This document shows, one piece after another, positions 45,527-57,910 of a DNA stretch of 64,000 nucleotides. Position numbers and translations under genes: made by a program. The stretch is from Neckera pumila. Its lineage: Eukaryota; Streptophyta; Bryopsida; Hypnales; Neckeraceae. The notes below the pieces were generated by a model. The model did no database searches. It was not told the origin of the DNA and worked only from the letters and a program-made list of their open reading frames with translations. The DNA lies in assembly GCA_963969595.1 (NCBI GenBank), contig OZ018415.1, positions 13,454,001 to 13,518,000 of the forward strand. The letters are read 5' to 3'. Each line of letters begins with the position of its first letter. Within the stretch, counting starts at the first letter, position 1.

Positions 45527-46523
45527 TTAACCTCTAAATGCCCAAACACCTTTATTTGATAACATAGTGATTTGGGGCAGCTCACTATGAATGGAGTTTT
45601 TATTTTTTTCTTTGAAATTTTTATACAACATTTTCCCAAGGAATAGCTTTAAGTCCCAACTTTCATAACTTTTAACTGCATGGTTAAAAATTTATTGTAT
45701 GGTATGGGATTTTCAATGCTCAGTGGTCAGCTCAAAAAATCTTAAAAACTCACTTTTGAAAAAAATAAAAATTTGAAATTGGTTCTTTAGATTTATATAT
45801 ACATGGAAAGCTTTGAATCATTCCATTTTGGTTAATGAGATGAAAATTATGAAGAGTTTTAGTTTGTGGGTAGTTATGGAATCCCTACTCTAAAATAAAC
45901 TTTGAAGTCCTTTATTTAACTCAATTTTCAATATTTTTGAAAGAAAATAAAAACATTTAACAATTTAGTGTTTTGAATCATTCTCTACTTCTTTCTACAA
46001 CTATTTTTTTCCTATATGTTGTACCATTTCAAATGATCTGAAAATTTTCAAGCATATAGCCAAATTGACTTCAAAAACGAATCCAAAGGGTAACCACCAT
46101 TTTGGACATTTTTTCATACAAATGTGACCTTGTGAAGTGCAGCTACCTAGATTTTTGCAGGGACAAGAAAAGGGTTTTCTCAATTCAAACACTAATATCT
46201 TGCAATTTGCACAATGGAAATTCTGAAATTTTTTCTACATCTTAACAAACCAGTGCACTACAAGATCTTAAGGTTACATGTGTCCAAAAATGTGTTTTTT
46301 TTAAAATTTGGTACTTATATTAGAAATGGCAATTTTGGAGCATTTTTGGTGAAAACATAGTCAAATACATTTAGGGAGTAAACCAACATGAATATAATTT
46401 TTGGATCATCTTTTACAACTACTGTTTAGTTGCCACTATTGAATTATTATTCTAAATTACATCTTACAATACATCTTCACAATTTTGGAAATTTGCATTG
46501 CCCCTGGGTCCTTTAGGGATTAA
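45527..46523. mobile_element. TTAACCCC-family element of about 1.0 kb, non-coding
   Basis: Left end TTAACCTCTAAATGCCCAAA, right end GGGTCCTTTAGGGATTAA. The interior is related, in opposite orientation, to the 35.7-36.9 kb element. Confidence 0.55.
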
Positions 46524-47360
46524 AACATAAATAGCTCTTGGATTTTAGTACATTTTTTGGCTTATAACTTGGTACAAATATATTATTTCTATCAATTTCA
46601 TCAAATCAATTGAAAAAAAATAAAGAATGCACTTATTGGTTTTGGAAATCAAATCCTTTTTGACAAAAGTATCTATCTTAGTAATAGGTCTTGTCCCTTT
46701 AGACGGTTAAAGATTCACAAATTGCTTGGGATGATAGAGAAAGGTATTTGGATGGAACATTGGATGGAAGCATTGCTTGGAATTAGGTCTAATATTAGTA
46801 GATCTCATCTCAAATCGCCCTAATGTTACCAAAATGTACATTTATTAACGAGATGTACATGACAGGTACATGAGGCCGGAATTGACATGTTGGTAACATG
46901 CTTAACCTGCACGTGTCGATTTATGGAAGCATTAGTACATCATCCATCCAAAAGGAACCTTCATCCATCCATGACTTCGATGAAGAATTCCAAGCCGCCT
47001 CGGCTTCCACTCCTGCGTGACGCACGGCAAGCTCTCCCTTGTCGCTGCCTCAATTGCAGCTCCTTGCCTGAAGTTTCAGTAGCTTTCCGTGAATCCCAAG
47101 CTTTGTTACATGTTAGTCGTAGTTGCAGGAACTTCACATTTCCTTGAATTTTCCTTCTCATATCGATATTTTCCTTTTTTCCCTTTTTGCAATTTCGAGG
47201 AAGAGTGAGGCCGACATCGTGGAATTCCAGCGGCCGCACGCAATAAGCTTGAGATCAGCCTTGGAATTGGCTTCTGTTTCGAATTGAATCGAGTTCAATT
47301 TGTCCAAGTGTAGAGCGGATTGTGTGCGGGAAGGGGAGGGCAGGAATTGGAGCATTAATT
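46524..47360 (+). promoter_or_regulatory. Upstream region and leader of the SQS1-like gene
   Basis: AT-rich to about 46880, then higher GC (46950-47350) running into the ATG at 47361. No clear TATA box. Short frames on both strands here (for example 46887-47147) have no supporting features. The transcription start cannot be fixed from sequence alone. Confidence 0.4.
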
Positions 47361-50300
47361 ATGGGGAGAAAGAAGCAGAGTCCGGGGAGGGGGAGAGGGC
47401 GTAGCGGTGGTCAAGGAGAAGGGAACGGTGGGCGAGGGCGAGGACGAAGCCGTGCTGGAGGTCGAGAGCAAATGCAGTCGGGTTTGAGACAAATTCTATT
47501 TGATAGAACTGTATCTTTTGTTCCCTCAGGCAGAATAACTATTGTTTAGGGTTTTAGAGATGTTGTGAGAGTTTTAATTTGTTAATTAATTAATTCCGGT
47601 TGCTTTCTGCTTGAATTTAACATTTTCGAGAGATTTGGCAAGACCTGAGAAAGGATACTTGGATTGCAATTGGCGTGTTCCTGCAGGTGGAGTATGTTCT
47701 TTCTGTATTGCTTTTATAATGATGTTGTATGGCGTTGTCTGAGTAGGCGACTCGTCTCGAACTGGCTTTGTTCCTGGAGGAGACCTTATCGATTGGGAAA
47801 TTACTACACCTGATCGGCGTCAATGTATGGTCTAACCTGACGAGCATTATTTTGAATATTTGAATCCTGAGTATTTTAGTTCGTGACATTATTGAGAAGT
47901 CTGGAGAGGATTTTTTTGCCCTATTGCCAGTACCTTCTCAGCCGAGAGGAATGTAATAATGTTAAGAGTTTGCAGAATGCCTGATTATCTTTTAAGACTT
48001 TCTGATGCTTGTGAAATTTGCAATGTGTCTAGATACTTGTCACATTGAATGCACTATTAGTGCATATGAGTTTTGAAAGTGCGTATCAAGTGTAATAAAC
48101 ATTTGTCTACGCCATTTAGCTTTTAATTACCATGTTAGAAGCGTACTCGATGTAGTATTGAAGGTTATATAGGTGTCATGAGGTCATGAGGCAATTAAAA
48201 GTGCTTACGGCTTTGTTCACTTTAAACTAATTCAGAGTACTTGGCATCCTCAACGAGAAAACTTCTACTGTTGTTTCTGTGTTTGATGTTCTTCTACCCG
48301 AGCTCATGCACACAACAGGATTATGACATCTTCTCGTTTGTATTCCTTGGCGGTGCTGTTGTTTTATTATTCAGCTGGTGGCAGAGGAGGCAGAACGCCT
48401 GAAGGTTCCCACGTAGGTTCAAGGCATCCGGTTTCAAGCAATAGACGGGGATCTCAAAGTAGCGCGGGGTTGACGAGACCTGCGCAGAATCCCTTTACTT
48501 TTGTTAGCTTTGACTACACACAGCTTGACAGGCGGAGAGGAGGTGCTATTAACAGTGCAGTGAGTTTCATTCTCTAGTTGTAATGATAAGTAATTGTTTG
48601 GAGCAAGTATCGGAGCAGGTGTTCATAATCAATTTCACAGTTCTACAACATTGCTTAATCATTGTTTTATTTTATTTTATTGTGAGTGTCTGGAATCTTA
48701 ATGTACGCCTTCAGTATGTATGATGCTGTGCTATAGACAAGGTTATAATATGCGTTTGCCTTGACCTTGGTTGATACGTCCGTGTTATCCTTTAATAATC
48801 ATGATGGTTCTTGAGATGTATCGTATTCTGTTTGAGCAGAATATTATTACTCTTCCCGAGCACGTTAGCGCAGCTGGCTCAGGAGATAGGGAGGTCGTGG
48901 TTCCAGCTATTGAAGGTCGAGTCGAGGTTTTCATGGATCGCACAGGCTGCCAAGAGGTATCGACGTGCAACTTTCTTTTATTTATATTGATCATGACATT
49001 CTTACGCGTTTTGGTATTTCGGCTAACCTGTTTCGCTTGGTTAGAAGACTTAGGAGGTGCTCAGCACCTGACTTATTGCGTAATTTTAAAGTATCATGGC
49101 ATTTCTGGGTGTTTTTTCAGGCTTTAGAGGCACTGGATTCAGAAACAAGAACTGCAGGTTTGGGATTTGTGGATCAAGAGTCTGCAGGCTGTACCAATCG
49201 CGGGTTCGAAGCTGAGGAATCAGGAAATATTGCTGATTCGGAATTGAATTGTTCTGAGGACAGAAATGTGGCTGTTTTAGAGGCAATGAAGGTTGACAAC
49301 GAACAAGATGATTATACCCATCTGAAAACCTCTGGACATGAGAATTTTAGGTCTACTCCGAGGACTAAGAAGAACAGAAGAGGAACCTCTATCGAAAATT
49401 CTTCTGTGGAAGGGAGAAATGCTGGATACCTTAGCATCGGTGGTTTGAAGGTGTTTACGGAGGCAGGGATCACCTTTTCTGACGAGAGTGAGGATTTTGA
49501 TGAGGAGTTCGTTGCACGTCGACAGCCATATTCTTCAAGTGGGAAAAATCGGAGGAAACAAGCGAAGCGAGGTTCTAGAGTTTACCAGAGAGGACAGTGG
49601 CTGGAGGACACTTTCAGTGGGTCAGGAGAAAGTATAGTGGATTCAAGCGACTCAGATGTCGATGTCGACTTAGTTGAAGACTATATGGCCAATGTTGAAG
49701 GCGCTGATGAGATGTTGGACGCTAGCTGGCTGCTGAAAAACAAAATTCAGCATGTTGCAGTTGAAGATATGGGTTCCGATGATTCGGAGGATGAGGATGA
49801 GGATAATACAAGCACTGAAACAAGCGATCATGATTCAAGTGACAGTGGTTGCGCGTCACCTGGTGGGATCTCAACCCCATACTTTTCCATCACCGAGAGT
49901 CCGTCTGTCACAAGTTGGATGGTAAACAACTTTAGAATGGACTGCTGGATGCTGCTGAGGGTGTAGGAGTTAATCGTGTTACGCAAGTATCCTCATGTTA
50001 TATTGCATCGCTATGTATTGTTAGTGATGACACTCATAACTAGAAGTGCCATTGCTAGAAGTGCTGAAAGTGCAATGGAGTCTTAATTTTTTCTCTTTGG
50101 AACAGCTTCTTTCCTCTACAGGAATATTGTGTGTTGCGCCTATTCTCACCAGTACTGTAGTGGAACAATTTATGTTCAGCAATTTTTAGAGTGTCGCGGT
50201 TGTTGGTCTCCTGAGCCGTCTACCACAACTCTTCGCAGAATTTTTTGTTCCAAGTTAGATCCTGTGAATGCTTTGGTGTAGAACTGTTTACCGGTGTAAC

Positions 50301-53248
50301 TGGAAAAAAGAATTCTTGGTGTATAACTTGCTTTGCCCTGCTGTGTACTCTGTCTTTAGAAGTTGTCTTTCTCACTGCTTTTCCGTATTCTATGTGGTAT
50401 GTCTAGTTTGGGATATTTGAAAGTTTATTTTTCATTTTTCCTGAATTTGTTACTCGAGGAGCAGCAATGGTAATCAAACATTGTCTAGCTGCAGAGAAAA
50501 TGTGGAGATCGAAACGGCAGAGTAAGGGGAAAGAGTTGATGGACATTGACGATGAAGGTCTAGACTCCGAACTAGAGGACATGGCGGAGAAAATTGTATT
50601 TGGTGGTTCAAATGTGAGACATGGACGCAAGGCGAAGACGTCCACTTTGTTGCGGAACTTAGAGTTGGAGGATAGTGAGGAGGATTCTGAAGACGAAGAT
50701 GACGTTGACCAGCTCATTGATCTCATGGAAGATGAAAATTTTATGCCAGGTGGGCAGCTACTGCAAGTCATTAGCAAATAATTTAGTGTAAGGTATCTGT
50801 AGCTGGTTTGCTCATCATTTTCTGAAAACGTGTATGCTCATTGTGGATAGGTTTTAGATATTGGCGTACATTAAACTTGTGATCAAATATGGGTGTTCAT
50901 GTGGTTGTGAATGTTCATCTTCTGCAGACAAGATCCGAGAGACTCCAGGCTTTGGAAAGGAGACGAGAGGAAGTATTGGGAGATCGATTCAACCTGCAGC
51001 TTGGCCACTGAGCGTTCACAAATCCAAAAAGAAGTCAAAAACAGTGCCTGGTAAATATTCTTTGCCACACCACAATTTGCTTTGTGATGTTGGATGACAT
51101 GAACCTATGCACTCAACGGAATTAGAGTTCGATTTGTTATCTCGTTGATGAAGATCAAGAATGTGCATTTGATTTGGTAAAATATGTCTTCAAACGAATA
51201 TGGCTTGAATATCACAGGACAGAAGAAACGCGAACGCAAGGAAATGATTGCTTCAAAGCGCCAGGAACGTGCACTACGGCGGGGGCTTGACCTGCAAGCC
51301 ATTAATGCGGTGCAACTTCTGACCTGCCTCATATGTAACTTACAGTATGGATGTGTTTGATGCAAGTCTATGACAGTCCTATTCTTGGAGTTTTGTCAAC
51401 AATCCAGGAGATTATTCATGCATAGGTGAAGAAACCCCACAGACACGATTTTTTTGATCGGAGACCTTTTGCAGATGTAGAGCCTTGGTTCATTAATTTA
51501 GCAGTTCATGATCGCTTGTGGTTTTTTAAACAAGCCTTTGGACGTGTGTTGTCATTGTTTTGTTAAATGGTGCGTTTTGGAATTCTTTATGATTGGGGTG
51601 TTTGCTAGACCTCACAGTATGCATGCTCTGATGGGACAGGCATTGGAGGATATTGTTGTGCGTGGCACTGATATATACGCGTTTGCCCCCATGGAAGATC
51701 GGGACCGCGTTCAGGTGAAATACTGCATATGACTTTCGTTATAGTGAGAGTTCAGTGGTTTCATGTTTCTCATTCCTATGGGTGGATACGATTTATCTTT
51801 CTGGCAAGTCTTGCAGGTTTTGTTTCTTCTATATAAGCTTTTGTGTGTTGGCCTATGAGCAGATACATAAGATGGCAGCATTATATCGATTGAAAAGCGC
51901 CAGTCAGGGTTCGGGCAAGAAGAGGTAATGATTGTTTGTTGCGTAAATTGATTATGGTTTTTAAAGCGGAACCAGTGAGTGTTGTGCGGTTGCTGTACAC
52001 CCAAAATGCTAACGTCTAGTCCTGTGTGTTTGCCTTCCAGGTTTACTGTGGTGACGCGTACAAAACACACCAGCCTGCCCACTGGTGCTGACAAGTATCG
52101 ACTTGCCGCAGTAACGCCTCGACTTTCTCATGTTTCTGTCACTCATTTTGAATTTTATTGAAAGAATATAAAATTTATTGTAATAAGCAGATGTTAGACA
52201 TCAGTCTTGATACATGTGATTCTGACGAGTCTTGTTTTCTAAATACTCCATTATGAAGCTGATGAGATAGAGTTTAGCAAACATTTATTCTAGTAAGGTA
52301 CCCTATTTCCAGTTCTTAACTGACTCATGCCTGTTTGTCTAGTAGTATGTCTACCTATTTTCAGTCCCTATCTTCTTAATGTACCGTTTCTGATGCTTGT
52401 CTCTGCTTGAGTGCAGATGCTTGATCTAGTAGATGGTAATAGCAGTATGCTACTTACAGGCGAGGATCGTCGTATGGCCAAGAAATTTAAAAAAGCTGCT
52501 CGTCAGGCTTTCCTAACCATGCAGACCCCAACTCCAAAGAAGAATGGCAAGAGAAATCAAATGACTAAGCAAGGTGAAGGATTTTTGCAAAATTCGCAAT
52601 CCAAGAAGGGTTCATCAGGTATATCGATATCAAATTTTTGTCTGACTGTCTGCCACTCCTAACCAAGTATATGGGATGTAACTTGCTTTTTGACCGACAT
52701 ATTCTGCAGTCGGCTCAATTGGGATCCTTTTCTATAGAATTGCTGATATTAATTTCGCAGATGTTAGAGCAGTCTTGAATGTCTGCAGCCTTTACGTGAA
52801 GCTAATAAGGCGTCATTATTGTGCTGCAAAAGGTCCGAAGTCAACAGAAAAGAGTAGGGGGCCGAAACTCCGAGCTCCCAAGTATGCCAACAAGCCCATG
52901 TCTTTCATCGCTTGCGGAAGAATCGGCAATGAAGATGAATCAGCAACACTAGGAGTATCTGTTAATACCGAAATTGAATCTTTCAGTATGAGCGAGAGAG
53001 GAGAGGCTTCGACCAGCAGATCAGCCACCATAGTGAAGATGAAAGTGGCAGCTTCAAGTATGCCCTCGGCAATAGGCACATTTGAGGCCCACACAAAGGG
53101 ATTTGGATCACGCATGATGTCAAAGATGGGATTCGTGGAAGGTCAGGGCCTCGGAAGAGACGGGCAAGGAATCAACAATCCATTGGAAGCTGTGAAGCGT
53201 CCTAAGTCACTTGGGTTGGGTGCTTATGCGCCTCCACCACCTTCTTAG
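47361..53248 (+). CDS. SQS1-like R3H and G-patch domain protein, complete, 13 exons
   Basis: Exons: 47361-47481, 47747-47824, 48375-48559, 48840-48956, 49121-49921, 50497-50749, 50928-51050, 51218-51309, 51640-51714, 51863-51924, 52041-52110, 52417-52618, 52761-53248. All phases agree and the product is about 888 residues (864 if the last exon starts at 52833). The N-terminus is an RG-rich nucleic-acid-binding tail (MGRKKQSPGRGRGRSGG) followed by GFVPGGDLIDW. Exon 5 holds YLSIGGLKVFTEAGI and long acidic Ser/Asp/Glu runs. Exon 8 has KEMIASKRQERALRRGLDLQ. The R3H motif RVQIH is split between exons 9 and 10 and followed by KMAALYRLKSASQGSGKKR. The C-terminus is a G-patch (TKGFGSRMMSKMGFVEGQGL, then GRDGQG and RPKSLGLGAY). 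Yeast Sqs1/Pfa1 and plant homologues (Arabidopsis AT3G09850) share this order; they act with a DEAH-box helicase (Prp43 in yeast) in splicing or ribosome biogenesis. The frame is intact, so the gene is probably functional. Confidence 0.93.
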
Positions 53249-54265
53249 CTTTCTGCTCCCGTCAACGCATTGCCAAGGACCCATTGCCTCCGGCATCTGT
53301 GGAATTTTGTACATCATTCAATTGGACTGTTATGTATCCCCACCAATTTCTCTCCGGGGTAAATTTTGGCAGATGTTATCACAAGTGAGTGCGTTTTCTA
53401 TGTGCTGTAAGATTTTTGAAGTTTTTGAAACCAAATTTGAAATTGTTGTGAATTTAGAATTTTTTTCAGTCAATTTCAAAAGGCGCTCAAAGAATCTCAA
53501 AAAAATTACAGAAACGTGGATTTTTCTGAAGAATATCAGTGTAAATTGTACGAAAAGGGCATGTTAACATTGAAAAGAACGATACGGTACCTTTCATAAA
53601 ATAACTCTTATACCGGCAGTGATATTACCTTTTATTTCCAGTTAGATCTACATTTGTTGATTTGGGGTGGAGCCGATTTTGGAGTTCGTTTTTCAAAAAA
53701 GTAGAAGACTTGTTCTCACTTACTTCCAACATACTTCCAACATTCTATTTGTAGAATATTGGTAACTTTTATTCTATGAGCCCCAGCCTTCAAATTGTCA
53801 CTCAATTAAGGAAAATTTGGATGGATGAAGAATGAATCATGTCAAGACCAAGGGGCCTTTTAATTTGCACTCTCTCCATCTACGAGATTTGAAATTCTAT
53901 GGAGTCTGGATGTCCAAATGTTCATCTTCAATAGTTATTTTGTCCCCAACTTTGTCATGAGTTTGTCTATATATTTATAAAAAAAATGCCTTTTGCATGA
54001 ACCCCAACTACACCTTTCAGCCATTGGTGAATAATGTTATGGTTCTAAGTTTGGTTTATTGAGCCTATTTTGTTCAACTAAAAACAATATTCATTTAGAA
54101 CATCAATGGACCATATTAGAGTACAAATGGCAACTTCTCATAACATAAGGCTATCAAAAGATGTTCTTTTGAAAATGGTGAGTATCTAAAGAGAACAAAA
54201 AAATGAATTCAACAAGAATGTATTGCTCCTATTCAAAATCTTTTGCATGATAGAATGGTCGGGCC
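53249..54265. other. 3' flank of the SQS1-like gene, no gene seen
   Basis: AT-rich, with no clear poly(A) signal immediately after the stop. Short frames only. A transposon cluster begins at 54266. Confidence 0.4.
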
Positions 54266-54705
54266 TTAACCCCTAAAAGCCCAAGGCCTTTTTTCTGCCA
54301 AAAAACACCCCAAATTGTCATTTTTATAGCAAAGAGTAAAAAAAATTGATAAATGTTTTTTTTGCACATCTAACCATAAGATCTTACCCCTAACTAGTAT
54401 GAGAATGTATGGAAAAAATTTCAAAATTTTTGACCGCATAGATTGCAAGATATTTGCGTTTGAAGTGAAAAAAAAAAAAATTCATCACATTGTGGGATTA
54501 GATTTTATGACTTTGAACATTTTTAACTTAAATATTTTGCAATACAGAGTTTTGAGCTTTAAATTTTTATAGTAGAGAACTGAGTTGAAAATGTAGGAAT
54601 AAAAAAAACAAAAAAACTTAACTTTCAGTAGTGAAACAATTGTTAAGTAGAAGTAGGTTTGAGATAGAAGGAAAATCTAAAATATTAATATCTTTTATAT
54701 GGAAT

Positions 54706-56461
54706 TTAACCCCTAAATGCCCATGGCCTGTTTTGGGCTTTTTGGAATTTGCTCTAAATTGAACAAAATGCCAACATTTTGATAAGTTGTATCAATTTTT
54801 TTGAACTGTAACCGTATAAATTCAAACTGGACATTTCAGAGATCCTATAGGAAAAGAAAACACAACAATGGGTGATTGCACGAAACACCTATACTGTCTG
54901 GTTTCATCTTTTTTTTGGACCACTATAACTTTTGCTATAACTTTTGATTTATAGGTTCAATGCCAAAACCAAAAAAATGCTTCCTAGATGTCTTCATTGT
55001 AATTGTGTCCCTTATTTTTCAGAAAAATCCTTTATTTTTCAGAAAAAATTAAGAAAAATCAATTTATATTTAAAATTCAATTTTGTTAATTTGTCACACT
55101 TTGACGTTTAGGGGTTTTTAGTACTATTGAGCAGTTTAAATTAATGATTTTCAATTGAAATTTCTATGGTGTATTCTCCTAGTAGGTAGACATATTTCTA
55201 CCAAAGATCATTGAAAAATACATTATTTTATATCCTCCACAGTTGTGCAAATAGGCCTCCCTTACGCGCGCACTTGTGAACAATAGAAATGGTTTTGACT
55301 TCATTTTTTTGGTCAAATCTCATCACCAAGAAGTCCTTTCAAATGGACAATTTTTAGCTTTGTTCAAAACTGTTTTTCTTGTTTTCTACAAATTAAAATG
55401 TCAAAGGATGTATTTTCCTCTTCGCTAGAATACTCTGCAAAATTGTCCCAAAAAATACATCCTTTGACATTTTAATTTGTAGAAAACAAGAAAAACAGTT
55501 TTGAACAAAGCTAAAAATTGTCCATTTGAAAGGACTTCTTGGTGATGAGATTTGACCAAAAAAATGAAGTCAAAACCATTTCTATTGTTCACAAGTGCAC
55601 GCGCAAGGGAGGCCTATTTGCACAACTGTGGAGGATATAAAATAATGTATTTTTCAATGATCTTTGGTAGAAATATGTCTACCTACTAGGAGAATACACC
55701 ATAGAAATTTCAATTGAAAATCATTAATTTAAACCGCTCAATAGTACTAAAAAACCCTAAACATCAAAGTGTGACAAATTAACAAAATTGAATTTTAAAT
55801 ATAAATTGATTTTTCTTAATTTTTTCTGAAAAATAAAGGATTTTTCTGAAAAATAAGGGATACGATTACAATGAAGACATCTAGGAAGCATTTTTTTGGT
55901 TTTGGCATTGAACCTATAAATCAAAAGTTATAGCAAAAGTTATAGCGGTCCAAAAAAAAACACAAGCAGATAGTATAGGTGTTTCGTGCAATCACCCCAA
56001 TATCACTTCTAAAGTGAAAGATTATAATGTTTGACCATGAGGATGCTAAAATTGCAAAAATCTTTCAATCTTCTTTACACAAGTCAAATCTAAAAAGTTG
56101 GTGACTAAGAAAATATGAAGTTAAAGGACCTAACTTGTATAACCCCGATCAATTTATGGCTTCTTAAAATCTACTCCACAATTTTTTTAAATGAATTTTG
56201 AATGTGATTATTTCTTCAACATTTAGTGTATTTGAGGCTCATTTCCAAGAGCTCTCAACACTACAGGAAGTCAAGATTGCAATGGTACCCTTGTACAAAA
56301 ACTTGAATAGAAAAATCACTATCATTTATTTTCAACATCGGATTTTTGGTGCTAAAATTAGACTTCAAGAAGAACTTTTTTAAAATATAAAATACTAAAA
56401 ATAGCAACTTGATTAGGTTTTATTTAACTTCAAAGTTTTGCCTTGTGCATTTAGGGGCTAA
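54706..56461. mobile_element. TTAACCCC-family element carrying a palindromic insertion
   Basis: Left end TTAACCCCTAAATGCCCA, right end GTGCATTTAGGGGCTAA. Outside the palindrome it aligns with the 24401-25053 element along its whole length. The difference in length is accounted for by the 1128-bp insert. Confidence 0.7.
54870..55997. repeat. 1128-bp near-perfect palindrome (foldback element)
   Basis: Arms 54870-55416 and 55452-55997 are reverse complements with only a few mismatches; the loop is about 35 bp. The ends are GGGTGATTGCACGAAACACC and its reverse complement. CAAT flanks both sides (54866-54869 and 55998-56001), and the related copy at 24.4 kb lacks the insert at this point, so this is a discrete insertion with a likely 4-bp target duplication. 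Confidence 0.85.
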
Positions 56462-57143
56462 TACACTATTGCTACTTAACTAGACTAGGTAACCAACAAG
56501 GAAACCAACAGCAAGGGCTCCATTTTTTTTACGTAACGTTGTTTTGGTTGGTATGGTATGAGACTCTGAAATTGCACGGGCATTAAGAATTGCCCCTATA
56601 AATGGCTGCAAAATGGACATGAGGTGGTTCTAAAATTGATCTCTATAGTCAATGAATGAATCAAGGAAACAAGCATTATTAATTGCAAGAGCCATTCATT
56701 CTCTTTGCTTTCCTCATCTTTTTTTAGATTGCAAGTGAGCGGTTTATGGAAGACCTAGGGTCATAAATAGGCACTTACCGCACATCTCGTTTGAAAATTT
56801 ATAACTAGTTCAATAATGCTTCAAAAATATGAAACCACTTGTGTTAGATTCTTCTTCTAATTCTCTATGTCTGAAAAATGAGCTAAAAATATTTCCATGC
56901 AAGTAAATACATAAAAAAGCCAAACCACCCCTTAGATGAGCATTTTCTGAGTTGCTCTGCCCTTTCCAAACGGACTCGACCACCTCCCTACCTTGTTGCC
57001 GTCATTAGAAGTCCGTCGAGTAGTTTGGTATGCAATTGTAATTTTGCAAAGCTTACTCTAATCATATTAACTTGAGTAGTTTTCTCCTTGACATTTGGAC
57101 ACAAATATTCTCTAAATTTTGTGGAGCCTTAAGGTTTGCCATA

Positions 57144-57910
57144 ACTCCTAAAGTCTTAAGGTTAATTTTTCATCAAAAATCACTCAAAATTGTCACATCT
57201 ATTAGAAAGTGCAATCTTTTAAAATGTGTTGGTTTTTTTCTTCACATCTAACTACAGGATCTTATACTAGACTAGTGTAAGAATGTGTAGAAGAAATTTC
57301 AGAAACTTTGACCATATAGTTTGCAAGATATTTGTTTTTAACATGAATATAATTGGGGGGGGGGGGGACTTGCACCTTGCCTAACTACTGTAGATTACAA
57401 GACTTTGAATCTTCTTAAATAAAAAATTTTGCACTACAAATTTTGAAATTAAAATCTTTTATATTAAATAATTGAGTTGAAAGTCTAGAAAAAAACTAAC
57501 AACTTGATTTTTATTCTTTAAATTTCTTTTAAAGTAGAAGCAGCTAGAAGATAGGAAGAAAAATAAAAGCTTTAAGAGCTTTAAGATAAAAATTGAAATA
57601 CACCAAATCCTTTGATGAGATTGTTCTAGCAAACAAATTATATCCTGCAAAAAAAAATTTATTGAAAAAATTGTGAAAATTGAATTAAAAAAAAAATCCA
57701 TCATATTGTATTTGCAAAAAGATGCTGTGGCTGTCTACAAAAAAAGAAGCTTCATAGCTATCACATCACTAATTCAAATGGAATGAATCAAAGCTTTCCA
57801 TGTATATAAAGATATATTAATCTATAACATACAAATTTTTAAAATTTTTATTTCAAATTTTTGTAATTCTTTGGACTTAAGCATTTTGAGCTTAGGAGGG
57901 CCTAACTTTT
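57144..57910. mobile_element. Degenerate copy of the 54266-type terminus and interior
   Basis: TAACTCCTAAAGTCTTAAGG at the left is followed by phrases shared with 54290-54470 (ACTAGTGTAAGAATGTGTAG, TTTGCAAGATATTTG). A possible right end is GAGCTTAGGAGGGCCTAA near 57905. A G-run of about 13 lies near 57356. Confidence 0.4.

Noticed and set aside
47511..47520. Exon 1 donor of the SQS1-like gene at GTATCT (47511)
   Set aside because: Phase 0 there does not join exon 2; the donor at 47482 gives the matching phase and a continuous conserved N-terminus.
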